Assembly: GCF_026627505.1 (NCBI RefSeq)
Contig: NZ_JAPNLK010000034.1
Span: forward strand, 19,881-83,880
Length of the DNA stretch: 64,000 nt
Direction: 5' to 3'
DNA from: Streptomyces sp. H27-H5
GTDB lineage: Bacteria; Actinomycetota; Actinomycetes; Streptomycetales; Streptomycetaceae
Shown: piece after piece, positions 8,305-16,395 of the stretch
Layout: each line of letters opens with the position of its first letter
Numbering within the stretch: the first letter of the stretch is position 1
The notes under the pieces: model-generated
The model's input: only the letters and a program-made list of their open reading frames with translations
Told to the model about the DNA's origin: nothing
The model's database searches: none
Made by a program: the position numbers and the translations under genes

Positions 8305-10296
8305 TCAGTCGGCGACGTCGACGCCGTAGGTCCGCGCGAGGGCCGCCAGGCCGTGGTCGTACCCCTGGCCGACGGCGCGGAAGCGCCAGAGCGGGCCGCG
8401 GCGGTAGATCTCCGCGAGGACCATGGTGCGTTCGGTCGTGGCGGCGTCCACCGTGACCTGCGCCAGCGGCATCGCGCCCGTGCCCGCCGCCACGGTGACC
8501 TGGACGGCGCCGACCTCGCCGAAGGCGGGCGCGCCGTCGATCGCGGCGCAGACGACGACTCGGCGGGCGGCAGGCGGCATGGCGCCGAGATCGATGCCGA
8601 TCGTCTGCTCGGTCGGCCCGTCGCCGAGCAGCCGTACGGATCCGTTCGGGTTCTCCGGGGCCCCGTGGAAGACGAAGTCCTCGTCGCAGGAGACCTGTTC
8701 GTCCTCGTCGACGACGAAGGCGACCACGTCGATCTCGCAACGCGTCTGCTGGGCCCAGGAAGCGCCCACGTCCCAGCGGAACTCCGTTGCCGTACCGGGA
8801 AGGTCGATCACCCCGCCCCGCGGCAGTACCCGCGGGGACCGGGCCCGCGCGTCGTCGGCCGGGGAGCCGGCGGCGGAGTCGTGGGCGGAGCCGGCTTCGG
8901 AGCCGGTGGGGGGCGTTCCGGGCGTGGTGAGCCAGTCCGCGTCGTGCGTCGGGATCAGCAGGGAGGTGATCCGGGCCATCCGCCGGTCGGTCTCGGCGCC
9001 CGGGAGGAGGACGACGTCCGTGACGCTCGCGGAGAGGTTGACGGCGGCGGACCCGCCGAGTTCGACGATCCGGCCGCGGGCCCGCGAGGAGACGGGATGT
9101 GTCCCGCCCAGGACGAGGACCCGCCGCCCGGTCAACGGCCGCACCCCGGCCGGGACCTCGGGCCGGCGGGCGGGCGCGGCGACAGGCGTGGTCGGTGAGG
9201 GGGCGTTGGGCGGTGTGGGCGCGGCGGCCGGAGAGGGCGGGTCGGCCGGAGAGGTCGCGGCGGCCGGCGTGGGTCGCGCGGCCGGTGTCGCCTGGTGCGG
9301 GATCGCGGCCGTCGCCGCCGTCCCCGTCCCCGCCGGTTCCGTGGCCGCCGGTTCCGTGGCCGTCGGGTTCTCGTGCGCGGTTCCCGGCCGTACGTCGTCC
9401 AGCAGTCGGAGGAACGCGCGCTCGTCGACCACCGGGACGCCCTCCGCGATCGCCCGCCGGGCCTTGACGGACCCCGAGGCGGTGTCGTTCGTGACCAGGA
9501 CGCTGGTGTGTCGGCTGACGTTGCCCATCACGTTCAGGCCGGCGGCGACGGACCGCGCCACGAGGTCGGCGCGCGCGGTCTCGGTGTCACCCGTGATCGA
9601 GATCTTCATGCCCTGGACGAGGCGACCGCCCGCGTCCGGCCTCCCGGGGTTGCGGTACGCACACGGGGTCTTGGGAGCCTTGGGCGCGAACCGGGGGTCC
9701 TGCCGGGGCGGGCAGGGGACCAACGGCAACGGCAGGTCCAGCCGGGCCGCCTCCTTCAGGGTGGCGCGCAGGATTCCGGCGAGGACCCGGGTGTCGTCCA
9801 GGGCGTCGTGCGCCCGGGTCTGCTTCACGCCGTAGTGGGCGGCCAGCGTCCCCAGGCGCAGGTCCGGGGTCGGCGGGTCCACGCGCCGGTTCAGCGCGAG
9901 GGTGCACAGCCGGCGCGCCACGGGCAGGTGGACCCCGGCCCGCGCGAACTCGTGCGCCAGGAAGTCGTAGTCGAACTGGGCGTTGTGGGCGACCAGGACG
10001 CGGTCCCGGAGCAGTTCCGCGATCCGCCCCGCGACCTGCCCGAAGGTGGGCTGCCCGCGCAGCCGCTCCGCGGTCAGTCCGTGGACGTGGACGGGGCCGG
10101 GATCGCAGCCGGGGTCCAGCAGGGTCGAGAACTCGTCCGTCTGTCGGCCGTCCGGGCCGAGCGTCACCACCGCCACCGAGAGCACCCGATGCTGTCGCGG
10201 CGTCAACCCGGAGGTCTCCACGTCCACCAGCGCCCATTCGAGGGCGTAGTCGTGTGGATCGGACACGTCGGCGGCGGCGGTGGAGACGAGACTCAT
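8305..10296 (-). CDS. DEDDh exonuclease-BRCT-BRCT-TerD fusion protein
   Basis: 663 residues. Residues about 18-190 are a DnaQ-like 3'-5' exonuclease: ALVDVETSGL (Asp/Glu of Exo I), AHNAQFDYDFL (Exo II), and HDALDDTRVL (Exo III, DEDDh type). Two BRCT-like modules follow: MKISITGDTETAR...VLVTNDT (about 230-300), and after an Ala/Pro/Thr linker RRVLVLGGTHPVSSRARGRI (about 400-470). The C-terminal 190 residues are a TerD domain (GGVIDLPGTATEFRWDVGASW, IDVVAFVVDEDEQV). TerD domains belong to calcium-binding tellurite/stress systems. The fusion joins nucleic-acid trimming to Ter-type stress sensing, an architecture reported for actinobacterial Ter systems. ATG 10296 has no Shine-Dalgarno, consistent with leaderless translation. 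Confidence 0.88.
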   Translation of the reverse strand: MSLVSTAAADVSDPHDYALEWALVDVETSGLTPRQHRVLSVAVVTLGPDGRQTDEFSTLLDPGCDPGPVHVHGLTAERLRGQPTFGQVAGRIAELLRDRVLVAHNAQFDYDFLAHEFARAGVHLPVARRLCTLALNRRVDPPTPDLRLGTLAAHYGVKQTRAHDALDDTRVLAGILRATLKEAARLDLPLPLVPCPPRQDPRFAPKAPKTPCAYRNPGRPDAGGRLVQGMKISITGDTETARADLVARSVAAGLNVMGNVSRHTSVLVTNDTASGSVKARRAIAEGVPVVDERAFLRLLDDVRPGTAHENPTATEPAATEPAGTGTAATAAIPHQATPAARPTPAAATSPADPPSPAAAPTPPNAPSPTTPVAAPARRPEVPAGVRPLTGRRVLVLGGTHPVSSRARGRIVELGGSAAVNLSASVTDVVLLPGAETDRRMARITSLLIPTHDADWLTTPGTPPTGSEAGSAHDSAAGSPADDARARSPRVLPRGGVIDLPGTATEFRWDVGASWAQQTRCEIDVVAFVVDEDEQVSCDEDFVFHGAPENPNGSVRLLGDGPTEQTIGIDLGAMPPAARRVVVCAAIDGAPAFGEVGAVQVTVAAGTGAMPLAQVTVDAATTERTMVLAEIYRRGPLWRFRAVGQGYDHGLAALARTYGVDVAD

Positions 10297-10303
10297 GACG
10301 GAA

Positions 10304-10333
10304 AGAATGATCCGACATTCGTTCCGTCTTCAA
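10304..10333 (-). promoter_or_regulatory. Possible leaderless promoter of the exonuclease/TerD gene
   Basis: On the minus strand TTGAAG (10333-10328), an 18-base spacer and CATTCT (10309-10304) resemble a sigma-70-type pair. The expected transcription start is at or within one or two bases of ATG 10296, and no ribosome-binding site precedes that ATG. Confidence 0.35.
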
Positions 10334-10538
10334 CCGGAATGCCGATTTGTCCCCTCTCGGGTCGCCGTGGGCGCCGGCGGGGAAGTCGGCGGGGAACTGG
10401 GCGGGGAACTCGGCGGCGCGGCGAACGGGTGACCTTCGAGAGCCGTCCGGGTCGGGCCGCCGGAGGCGCCGTCAGGCCCCCGGATGCGCTTGCGGCGCTG
10501 CTGCGGAGACTGCGCCGGCACGCCGCTGACCTGCACGA

Positions 10539-10562
10539 AAGCCCTCCCGTGGGGGAGGGCTT
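10539..10562 (-). terminator. Hairpin downstream of tRNA-Arg
   Basis: Perfect 10-base stem AAGCCCTCCC / GGGAGGGCTT with a 4-base loop, 16 bases beyond the 3' end of the tRNA. On the minus strand it is followed by TCG rather than a long T-run, typical of Streptomyces hairpin terminators. Confidence 0.7.
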
Positions 10563-10577
10563 CGAGGGGTGGAGAAG

Positions 10578-10653
10578 TGGTGCCCCCGGCAGGACTCGAA
10601 CCTGCGGCCAAGTGCTTAGAAGGCACCTGCTCTATCCACTGAGCTACGGGGGC
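10578..10653 (-). tRNA. tRNA-Arg (anticodon UCU)
   Basis: Read on the minus strand, the seven-base acceptor stem GCCCCCG pairs with CGGGGGC, followed by discriminator A and an encoded CCA (10580-10578). The D arm contains TAGCTCAGTGGATAGAGC, the anticodon stem is GGTGC/GCACT around loop CTTCTAA (anticodon TCT), and the T arm contains GGTTCGAGTCC. The mature body without CCA is 73 bases (10581-10653). It decodes AGA, a rare codon here. No second copy of its 3' end is visible nearby. Confidence 0.97.
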
Positions 10654-10942
10654 CGGAAGGTGGCCGTGGTGTCCTGGAGCCCCGAGGTGGGGGTGGGACC
10701 GTGGGCCGTGCCGGGTCAAGGATAGGGCTCCACTCACCTTGTCCCGGTTGCTTCACCCGCGTGCCACGATGTGGAGGTTCGGTGAAGCGGTCCCGATAAT
10801 CGCAGGCAGGTGCGATTTTCGCATCGCTTTTGCGCCGCGTCGCCCCGGGTGTTGTGCACTCGTTATGCCTGAGTCCCGCTCGTCCGTCGTGTCCCGGGAT
10901 GTCTCTCCGGGGTGGCGGTCGGCGCGCAGAGGACGTATAAGC

Positions 10943-10971
10943 TTCAAAAATGGTCCTAAATTGGGCATTCT
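10943..10971 (+). promoter_or_regulatory. Possible leaderless promoter of the dynA-like gene
   Basis: TTCAAA (10943-10948), a 17-base spacer and CATTCT (10966-10971), with only six bases between the -10 and GTG 10978. No Shine-Dalgarno precedes that GTG, so the transcript may begin at the start codon. The surrounding sequence is unusually A+T-rich. Confidence 0.4.
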
Positions 10972-10977
10972 TCGCAT

Positions 10978-12591
10978 GTGGTGACCTTGGATGTTCGGCC
11001 TCAGCTGCTCGATGCCCTGTCCGCCCTGCGCGACCGGGTCGCGTCCGTGCGTCTGCCGCTGCCCCTGCCCGGCGCTCCGCGCGCCCGCCAGACCAGAGCC
11101 GAGCTGCTCGCGCAGCTCGACGACTACCTCGTTCCCCGGCTGAAGGCGCCCGAGGCGCCGCTGCTCGCCGTCGTCGGCGGGTCCACCGGGGCCGGTAAGT
11201 CCACCCTCGTCAACTCCCTCGTGGGGAGGCAGGTCAGCGAAGCCGGGGTGTTGCGTCCCACGACACGAATCCCGGTGCTTGTCTGCCATCCGGATGATCA
11301 TCACTGGTTCGCCGGGATGCGCGTCCTGCCCGACCTGGTGCGGGTCTGGGTGCCCCACGAGGAGGACGAATCCCCTCCCGCGACCAGGAAGCCGCCCCGC
11401 GGGAACACCCACGCCACCCGCGAACTGCGGATCGAGACCGTCTCGACCCTGCCGCGCGGGCTCGCCATCCTCGACGCCCCCGACATCGACTCCCTCGTCG
11501 TCGAGAACCGCACCCTCGCCTCCGACCTCATCTGCGCCGCGGACGTCTGGGTGATGGTCACCACCGCCTCGCGGTACGCCGACGCCGTCCCCTGGCACCT
11601 GCTGCGCACCGCCAAGCAGTACAACGCCACCCTGGTCACGGTGCTCGACCGGGTACCGCACCAGGTGCTCGTCGACGTCTCCCGGCAGTACGGGGCCCTG
11701 CTCACCCGGGCCGGGCTCGGCGACGTGCCCCGGTTCACGGTGCCCGAGCTGCCCGAGTCCACCGGCGGGGGCGGGTTGCTGCCGGCCAGCGCCGTCGCGC
11801 CGCTCTTCGCATGGCTCAGCCACCACGCCCAGGACCCCGCCGCCCGGCAGTACGCCGTCGGGCGGACCGCGCTGGGCGCGCTGGACTCCCTCGGCCGCCG
11901 GATGCCGGAACTCGCCTCCGCGGTGGCCGCCCAGCACGCCGCCGCCGTACGGCTGACATCGGCCGTCACGGACGCCTACCGCCGCGAGGGCAAGCGGGTG
12001 CGCAACCGGCTCGACAAGGGCGCGGTCCTGGCCGGCGACGCGCTCACCAGGTGGCGCGGCTACCCCCTCGACACCACCGCCGACGAACTGCTCGACTCCC
12101 TCGCCGAGTCGCTCGCCGCGCTGCTCCAGTGCGCCGTGGCCGCCGCCGACGAGCGGATCGCGGAGGCCTGGCGGCGCGAACCGGCGGCCGCCGCGGTCGC
12201 CCTGCCGGCGCCCGACCGTGAGGCGGCGGACCGTATCGGCATGGCCGTGCGCCGCTGGCGGCGCGTGCTGGAGGAACTCGCCGAGGAGGAGGTCGCGCGG
12301 CTCGACAAGCAGCCCGCGCCCGACCCCGACGGCGTCGCGGCCCTCTTGGTCGCCGCGCTCCTCGGCGGCAAGCGGGCCCGCCCGGCGGGCGAGAAGCTCG
12401 CCGAGCGGATCGGCGTACAGGCCGCCGTACGGCTGCGGGACCGCGGCGGCGAACTGGTCGGCGAACACCTGGACCAGGTGCTGCGCGCCGAACGCGACCG
12501 CCGCCTCGCCCCCCTGGAAGCCCTCGAAGTGACCCCGGAACCACAGGCCGAGCTGATCGCCGCGTTGTCCGTACTGCAGAAGGAGAGGTGA
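10978..12591 (+). CDS. dynA: Dynamin-like GTPase (DynA-like)
   Basis: 537 residues; soluble. The G1/P-loop GGSTGAGKSTLVNSLVG lies at about 67-83, a switch region RPTTRIPVLV at about 93-102, and a G3-like LDAPDIDSLV at about 164-173. A long helical remainder resembles bacterial dynamins. It is followed five bases later by a membrane-anchored paralogue and then an SSB gene, the arrangement of the Streptomyces dynAB locus, whose two dynamins are reported to stabilise FtsZ rings during sporulation septation. GTG 10978 is the first in-frame start and may be leaderless; GTG 10981 immediately follows. The symbol rests on gene order and domain content rather than an alignment. Confidence 0.8.
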   Translation: MVTLDVRPQLLDALSALRDRVASVRLPLPLPGAPRARQTRAELLAQLDDYLVPRLKAPEAPLLAVVGGSTGAGKSTLVNSLVGRQVSEAGVLRPTTRIPVLVCHPDDHHWFAGMRVLPDLVRVWVPHEEDESPPATRKPPRGNTHATRELRIETVSTLPRGLAILDAPDIDSLVVENRTLASDLICAADVWVMVTTASRYADAVPWHLLRTAKQYNATLVTVLDRVPHQVLVDVSRQYGALLTRAGLGDVPRFTVPELPESTGGGGLLPASAVAPLFAWLSHHAQDPAARQYAVGRTALGALDSLGRRMPELASAVAAQHAAAVRLTSAVTDAYRREGKRVRNRLDKGAVLAGDALTRWRGYPLDTTADELLDSLAESLAALLQCAVAAADERIAEAWRREPAAAAVALPAPDREAADRIGMAVRRWRRVLEELAEEEVARLDKQPAPDPDGVAALLVAALLGGKRARPAGEKLAERIGVQAAVRLRDRGGELVGEHLDQVLRAERDRRLAPLEALEVTPEPQAELIAALSVLQKER

Positions 12592-12595
12592 CACG

Positions 12596-14428
12596 GTGAC
12601 CGCCTTGACCGACCGCACCGACGACCGCTGGGACGACGGACTCATCGCGCGATCGCGCCCCCAGACCCTGGAGTTCGACGAGGAGCAGGAGGAGAGGGAC
12701 GGCGAGGGCGGCGACGACGCGCTCGTACGGGCCGTCTCCGGCGCCGGCAGCGACGGCGGCAAGGTGACCGCGCCCCCGCTCAGCCCCGAGGCGCAGGCCC
12801 TGCGCACCCGCCTCGAAGCACTGCGCCAGCTCATCGGGCTCTCCAGGACCCGGATCCTCGACGGCAAGAGCCTCGCCGAGGCCGGACGGATCCTCGACGA
12901 GGCCGCGGCGCGGCGCGGGCTCTCGGCCCAGCACACGGTCGTCGCGATCGCCGGCGCCACCGGAAGCGGCAAGTCCACCCTCTTCAATTCACTCGCCGGG
13001 GTGCAGATCTCCGAGACGGGTCTGCGCCGGCCGACCACGGCCGCGCCGATCGCGTGCAGTTGGTCGGACGGTGCGGCGGGCCTGCTGGACCGGCTGGAGA
13101 TCCCCGGCCGGCTGCGACGTCGGCCGCGCGAGACCGCGGAGGCCGAGGCGCTGCGGGGGATGGTCCTCGTGGACCTTCCGGACCTGGACTCGGCAGTCGG
13201 CGCCCACCGGGACCACGTGGACCGGGTGCTGGCGCTGGTCGACGCCGTGGTGTGGGTGGTGGACCCCGAGAAGTACGCGGACGCCGTCCTCCACGAGAAG
13301 TACCTGCGCCCGCTGGCCGGGCACGCCGAGGTGACGTTCGTCGTGCTGAACCAGGTGGACCGGCTGCCCGGCGAGTCGGCCGACCTGGTCCTGGACGACC
13401 TGCGACGACTGCTGGACGACGACGGGATCGCCCTCGGGGAACACGGCGAACCCGGGGCGACCGTCCTCGGAATCTCCGCCCTGACGGGTGAGGGCGTCGG
13501 GGAACTGCGCGAGCTCCTCGGACAGTTCACCCAGGAGAAGGGCGCGGCCACCCGGCGCATCTCCGCCGACGTCGACCGGGCCGCGCTGCACCTCAGGCCG
13601 CTGTACGTCGCCGACGGGCACCCCGGGCCCGAGATCGGGGAGGTGGCGCGCGCCGAGTTCGAGGACCGGCTCGCCGAGGCCGTCGGCGCGTACGCGGCCG
13701 GTCTCGCCGCCGAACGGGCCTGGCGGCGCAACGCCGGCAAGGCCTGCGGGACGCCGTGGCTGCGGCTGTGGCGCTGGTACGAGAGCCGGCGCGCCCCGCG
13801 CTCGCTGGCCGGCCTGGCCGCCCTCGCCGCGATCGGACGGACCCCGACGGCGACCGAGTTGCCCGTCGAGGAGGAGGTCACCGCCCGGCAGCGGGTGGAG
13901 CAGGCCGTACGGACGGTCGCGGACGAGGCGGTCATCGGGCTGCCCGACCCCTGGGCCCAGGCGGTCCGCGAGACCGCGGTGCGCGGCGCCGACCGGCTGC
14001 CGGAGGCACTGGACGAGATCGCGGTGACCCTGGGCACGGCGGTCACCGTGCCCCACGTCAAACCGCCGCGCCCCGGCTGGTGGCCCGCCGCGGTGCTGGC
14101 CCAGGCCGCGATGACCCTGCTCCAGATCTACGGTGGCCTGTGGCTGGTCGGGCAGATCGCCGGGGTCCTGCCGCCGCACCTGATGCCGCCGGTGCTGCTG
14201 ATGGTGGCGGGCATCGTCGGCGGGCCGCTCGTCGAATGGGCCTGCTCGATCGCCGCCCGGGGACCGGCCCGCAGGTACGGACAGGACGCCGAACGCCGGT
14301 TGCGGCAGGCGGCGGCCGGGTGCGGGCGGGCCCGGGTGCTGGAGCCCGTCGCGGCCGAGCTGCTGCGCTACCGGGAGGTGCGCGAGCAGTACGCGACGGT
14401 GGCGAAGTTTTCCACAACCCGTCAGTAG
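12596..14428 (+). CDS. dynB: Membrane-anchored dynamin-like GTPase (DynB-like)
   Basis: 610 residues from GTG 12596, with AAGGAGAGG overlapping the end of the gene before it. The P-loop AGATGSGKSTLFNSLAG is at about 120-136, switch RRPTTAAP at about 145-152, G3-like LVDLPDLDSAVG at about 188-199, and a G4-like VVLNQVDRLPGES at about 247-259. Near residue 500 two adjacent hydrophobic helices (VLAQAAMTLLQIYGGLWLV; MPPVLLMVAGIVGG) give a membrane hairpin, after which a basic helical tail follows. This two-transmembrane feature is what separates DynB from DynA. It should act with its partner at division septa. Confidence 0.82.
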   Translation: MTALTDRTDDRWDDGLIARSRPQTLEFDEEQEERDGEGGDDALVRAVSGAGSDGGKVTAPPLSPEAQALRTRLEALRQLIGLSRTRILDGKSLAEAGRILDEAAARRGLSAQHTVVAIAGATGSGKSTLFNSLAGVQISETGLRRPTTAAPIACSWSDGAAGLLDRLEIPGRLRRRPRETAEAEALRGMVLVDLPDLDSAVGAHRDHVDRVLALVDAVVWVVDPEKYADAVLHEKYLRPLAGHAEVTFVVLNQVDRLPGESADLVLDDLRRLLDDDGIALGEHGEPGATVLGISALTGEGVGELRELLGQFTQEKGAATRRISADVDRAALHLRPLYVADGHPGPEIGEVARAEFEDRLAEAVGAYAAGLAAERAWRRNAGKACGTPWLRLWRWYESRRAPRSLAGLAALAAIGRTPTATELPVEEEVTARQRVEQAVRTVADEAVIGLPDPWAQAVRETAVRGADRLPEALDEIAVTLGTAVTVPHVKPPRPGWWPAAVLAQAAMTLLQIYGGLWLVGQIAGVLPPHLMPPVLLMVAGIVGGPLVEWACSIAARGPARRYGQDAERRLRQAAAGCGRARVLEPVAAELLRYREVREQYATVAKFSTTRQ

Positions 14429-14479
14429 TCCACAGGCCTGAGCGGGATCCGGGACGTCGGGCCAGCATGGTCGTACCTC

Positions 14480-14496
14480 GTGCGGACGGTCCGCAC
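14480..14496. promoter_or_regulatory. Palindrome upstream of the ssbB-like gene
   Basis: Perfect palindrome GTGCGGAC-G-GTCCGCAC, about 30-47 bases before the SSB start and after the dynB stop. It could be an operator or a short processing or termination hairpin; no T-run follows. Confidence 0.35.
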
Positions 14497-14526
14497 GGGT
14501 GCGGCATGCGGGGGAGGGCGACCGGG

Positions 14527-14934
14527 ATGAACGACACCCTGGTGACGCTGGTGGGACACGTGGCGACGCGGATCGACTTCAAGGAGACGCCGACAGGACC
14601 GTCGGCGAGGTTCCGATTCGCGGTGACGCCGAGGTACTTCGACCGGCGGACGGACACCTGGTCGGACGCCGCGACCAGCTTCTTCACCGTCTGGGCACGA
14701 CGGACCCTCGCGTTGAACCTGGCGAGTTCCGTGTCCGTCGGCGAACCCCTCGTCGTGCACGGAAGGCTGCGGGTCCGCGACAATCCGCCCGACGGGGACG
14801 GGGCGCGATGGTTCTCCGCGGACATCGAGGCCGTCGCCATCGGACACGACCTCAACCGGGGGACGGCGGCCTTCCGGCGCGTCGTCACAACGGACACCCC
14901 GCTGATGACGGCTCAGAAGGCGGCGGTGGTCTGA
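14527..14934 (+). CDS. ssbB: Single-stranded DNA-binding protein, SsbB-like
   Basis: 135 residues, a single OB fold (TLVTLVGHVATRIDF, SARFRFAVTPRYFDR, SFFTVWARRTLALNLASSVSVGEPLVVHGRLRVRD). The acidic C-terminal tip of housekeeping SSBs (DDDIPF type) is absent; the protein ends AQKAAVV. Short SSBs without the acidic tail, encoded next to the dynamin genes, correspond to SsbB of Streptomyces, which has been implicated in chromosome segregation during sporulation rather than general replication. ATG 14527 is preceded by GGGGGAGGGCGACCGGG. The gene follows dynB by about 100 bases and is probably co-expressed in aerial hyphae. Confidence 0.85.
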   Translation: MNDTLVTLVGHVATRIDFKETPTGPSARFRFAVTPRYFDRRTDTWSDAATSFFTVWARRTLALNLASSVSVGEPLVVHGRLRVRDNPPDGDGARWFSADIEAVAIGHDLNRGTAAFRRVVTTDTPLMTAQKAAVV

Positions 14935-15017
14935 GTGTTCGAGGCGGTTAGGATTCCCCGGTACTCACGGGCACCCGGGTCCTCGGCACCCGGGTCCTCG
15001 GCCCGAAGGGGAAGACT

Positions 15018-16286
15018 GTGTCGATCGCTGTTCCCGCATCCTCCGTTCCCGATCCCGCTCCCGCCATCGCCGCACCCGCCACCGCACGCGTCCCCGGACC
15101 CGCCGTCCCCGGACGGGGCTCCACACGCAGGTCGTTGGCGGCGGTGGCGCTGTTGGCCGCGGCCCTGGCCGCCACGCCCGGCGCCGCGGTCGCGGCGGAC
15201 TCCGAGCCCACACCGGGCCGGGCCCCCGAGGGTGCGAGCGCCGTGCTGGACGGGCTGAAGACCTACGGGCAGGCGGTCCTGCGCACCAACGACGGAGCCG
15301 TACGGCAGGTCCCGGCCGGACTGCACGAGATGCGGGTCGACGGTGGCGGCATGCTCCAGACCTACGGGGTCGGCGTCGCGGGCTACGCACAGCCCGAGGC
15401 CCGGTACACCGAGAGCGGCTGGACCGACAGCCCCCTCGAAGGCAAGGACGGCGCGGGCCGGATCCGCTGGGTGCTGGAGCACTCCTACCCCCAGCTCAAC
15501 GACCTGGCGGAGCTCGCCAAGGTCGCCGGCGCCGCCCCCCTCACCGCGGAGAGCGCCGCCGCCGGCACACAGGTCGCGATCTGGCGGCTGGCGGACGGGG
15601 CGCACGTGGAAGCCTCCGACCCGGCGGCGGAACAACTGGCCGACTACCTCCAGCGTGAGGCGGGCCGGATGGCGGAACCGCCGCCCTCGCTGGCGCTGGA
15701 CCCCGGCGAGGTGTCGGGTGCGGTGACGGGAGCCGTCGGCGGCCGGCTCGGCCCGGTCACGGTGCGCACCGGGGCCCAGAGCGTCACGGTCACCCCCGAC
15801 GCGGCGGCCCTGGCCATGGGCGTGCGGGTGGTCGACGAGCAGGGGCGACCGCTGACCGCCGCCACCGACGGCACCCGGCTGTACTTCGAGGTGCCGCCGG
15901 GCACGGCCGACGGGCTCGCCTCGGTCATCGTGCAGGGCTCCACGAAGGTGCCCGTCGGACGGCTCTTCGCCAACGGCATCCCGAACCAGGCGCAGATCGT
16001 GGCGGGCTCCAGCGAATCCGCGACCACCGCCACGGCGACGGCGCTCTGGCCGGCGCCCGAACCGGTACCGATGGGCGCCGTGTCCGGTACGGCCGTCCCG
16101 TCGGTCGGCTCCGAGCCCACCACCGAGACCGAGGACTCCCCGGCCGGCGAACGCCTCGCGACCAGCGGCAGCTCGGCGGCCACCCCGGTGATCGCCTCCC
16201 TCGCGGTCGGCCTGGTGGTGCTGGGCGGCATGGTCGTCCTGCTGCTGCGCAAGCGCCCGCTGGAGGGCGAGCAGGACGAGGTCTAG
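15018..16286 (+). CDS. Thioester-domain (TQXA) surface protein lacking the reactive cysteine
   Basis: 422 residues from GTG 15018 (GAAGGGGAAG upstream). Signal peptide to about residue 60 (LAAVALLAAALAATPGAAVAA). The domain is a TQXA/thioester domain: GRIRWVLEHSYPQLNDLA (148-165) and TQVAIW (184-189). In the family an internal thioester joins a Cys in a TYCID-like motif to the Gln of TQxxIW. Here that position reads TYGVG (115-119), and the whole protein contains no cysteine, so no thioester can form. The C-terminus has LATSG (380-384), one residue off the LAxTG sortase motif, then a membrane helix and RKR. It is probably a wall or membrane protein that has lost covalent adhesion, or a paralogue with another use. 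Confidence 0.85.
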   Translation: MSIAVPASSVPDPAPAIAAPATARVPGPAVPGRGSTRRSLAAVALLAAALAATPGAAVAADSEPTPGRAPEGASAVLDGLKTYGQAVLRTNDGAVRQVPAGLHEMRVDGGGMLQTYGVGVAGYAQPEARYTESGWTDSPLEGKDGAGRIRWVLEHSYPQLNDLAELAKVAGAAPLTAESAAAGTQVAIWRLADGAHVEASDPAAEQLADYLQREAGRMAEPPPSLALDPGEVSGAVTGAVGGRLGPVTVRTGAQSVTVTPDAAALAMGVRVVDEQGRPLTAATDGTRLYFEVPPGTADGLASVIVQGSTKVPVGRLFANGIPNQAQIVAGSSESATTATATALWPAPEPVPMGAVSGTAVPSVGSEPTTETEDSPAGERLATSGSSAATPVIASLAVGLVVLGGMVVLLLRKRPLEGEQDEV

Positions 16287-16302
16287 GGCCTGCCTTCGTG
16301 GG

Positions 16303-16318
16303 CTCGGAGCGGTCCGAG
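16303..16318 (+). terminator. Short hairpin after the thioester-domain gene
   Basis: CTCGGA-GCGG-TCCGAG, a perfect six-base stem located 17 bases after the stop and before the next gene. It is weak and could be a partial terminator. Confidence 0.4.
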
Positions 16319-16395
16319 AAGGACGGCCTGCGCCCGGTGGCCCGGGTGGCGGGTGGGGTTGGTTCCGGATCCGTGGCGCGGGGTAGGCGCTGAGG

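Larger units (their letters stand above)
10297..10977. other. Intergenic region containing tRNA-Arg
   Basis: 681 bases without a protein gene. It holds the tRNA-Arg gene, its downstream hairpin, the promoter of the exonuclease/TerD gene at its left end and the promoter of the dynA-like gene at its right end. The part at 10930-10975 is markedly A+T-rich for this genome. Frames across the tRNA are not credible genes. Confidence 0.6.

Noticed and set aside
10578..10653. tRNA-Arg as the attachment site of an island carrying the Z1 operon
   Set aside because: I looked for a second copy of the tRNA 3' end near 418-470 and 7952-8304 and saw none. There is no integrase gene, and the exonuclease/TerD gene lies between the operon and the tRNA.
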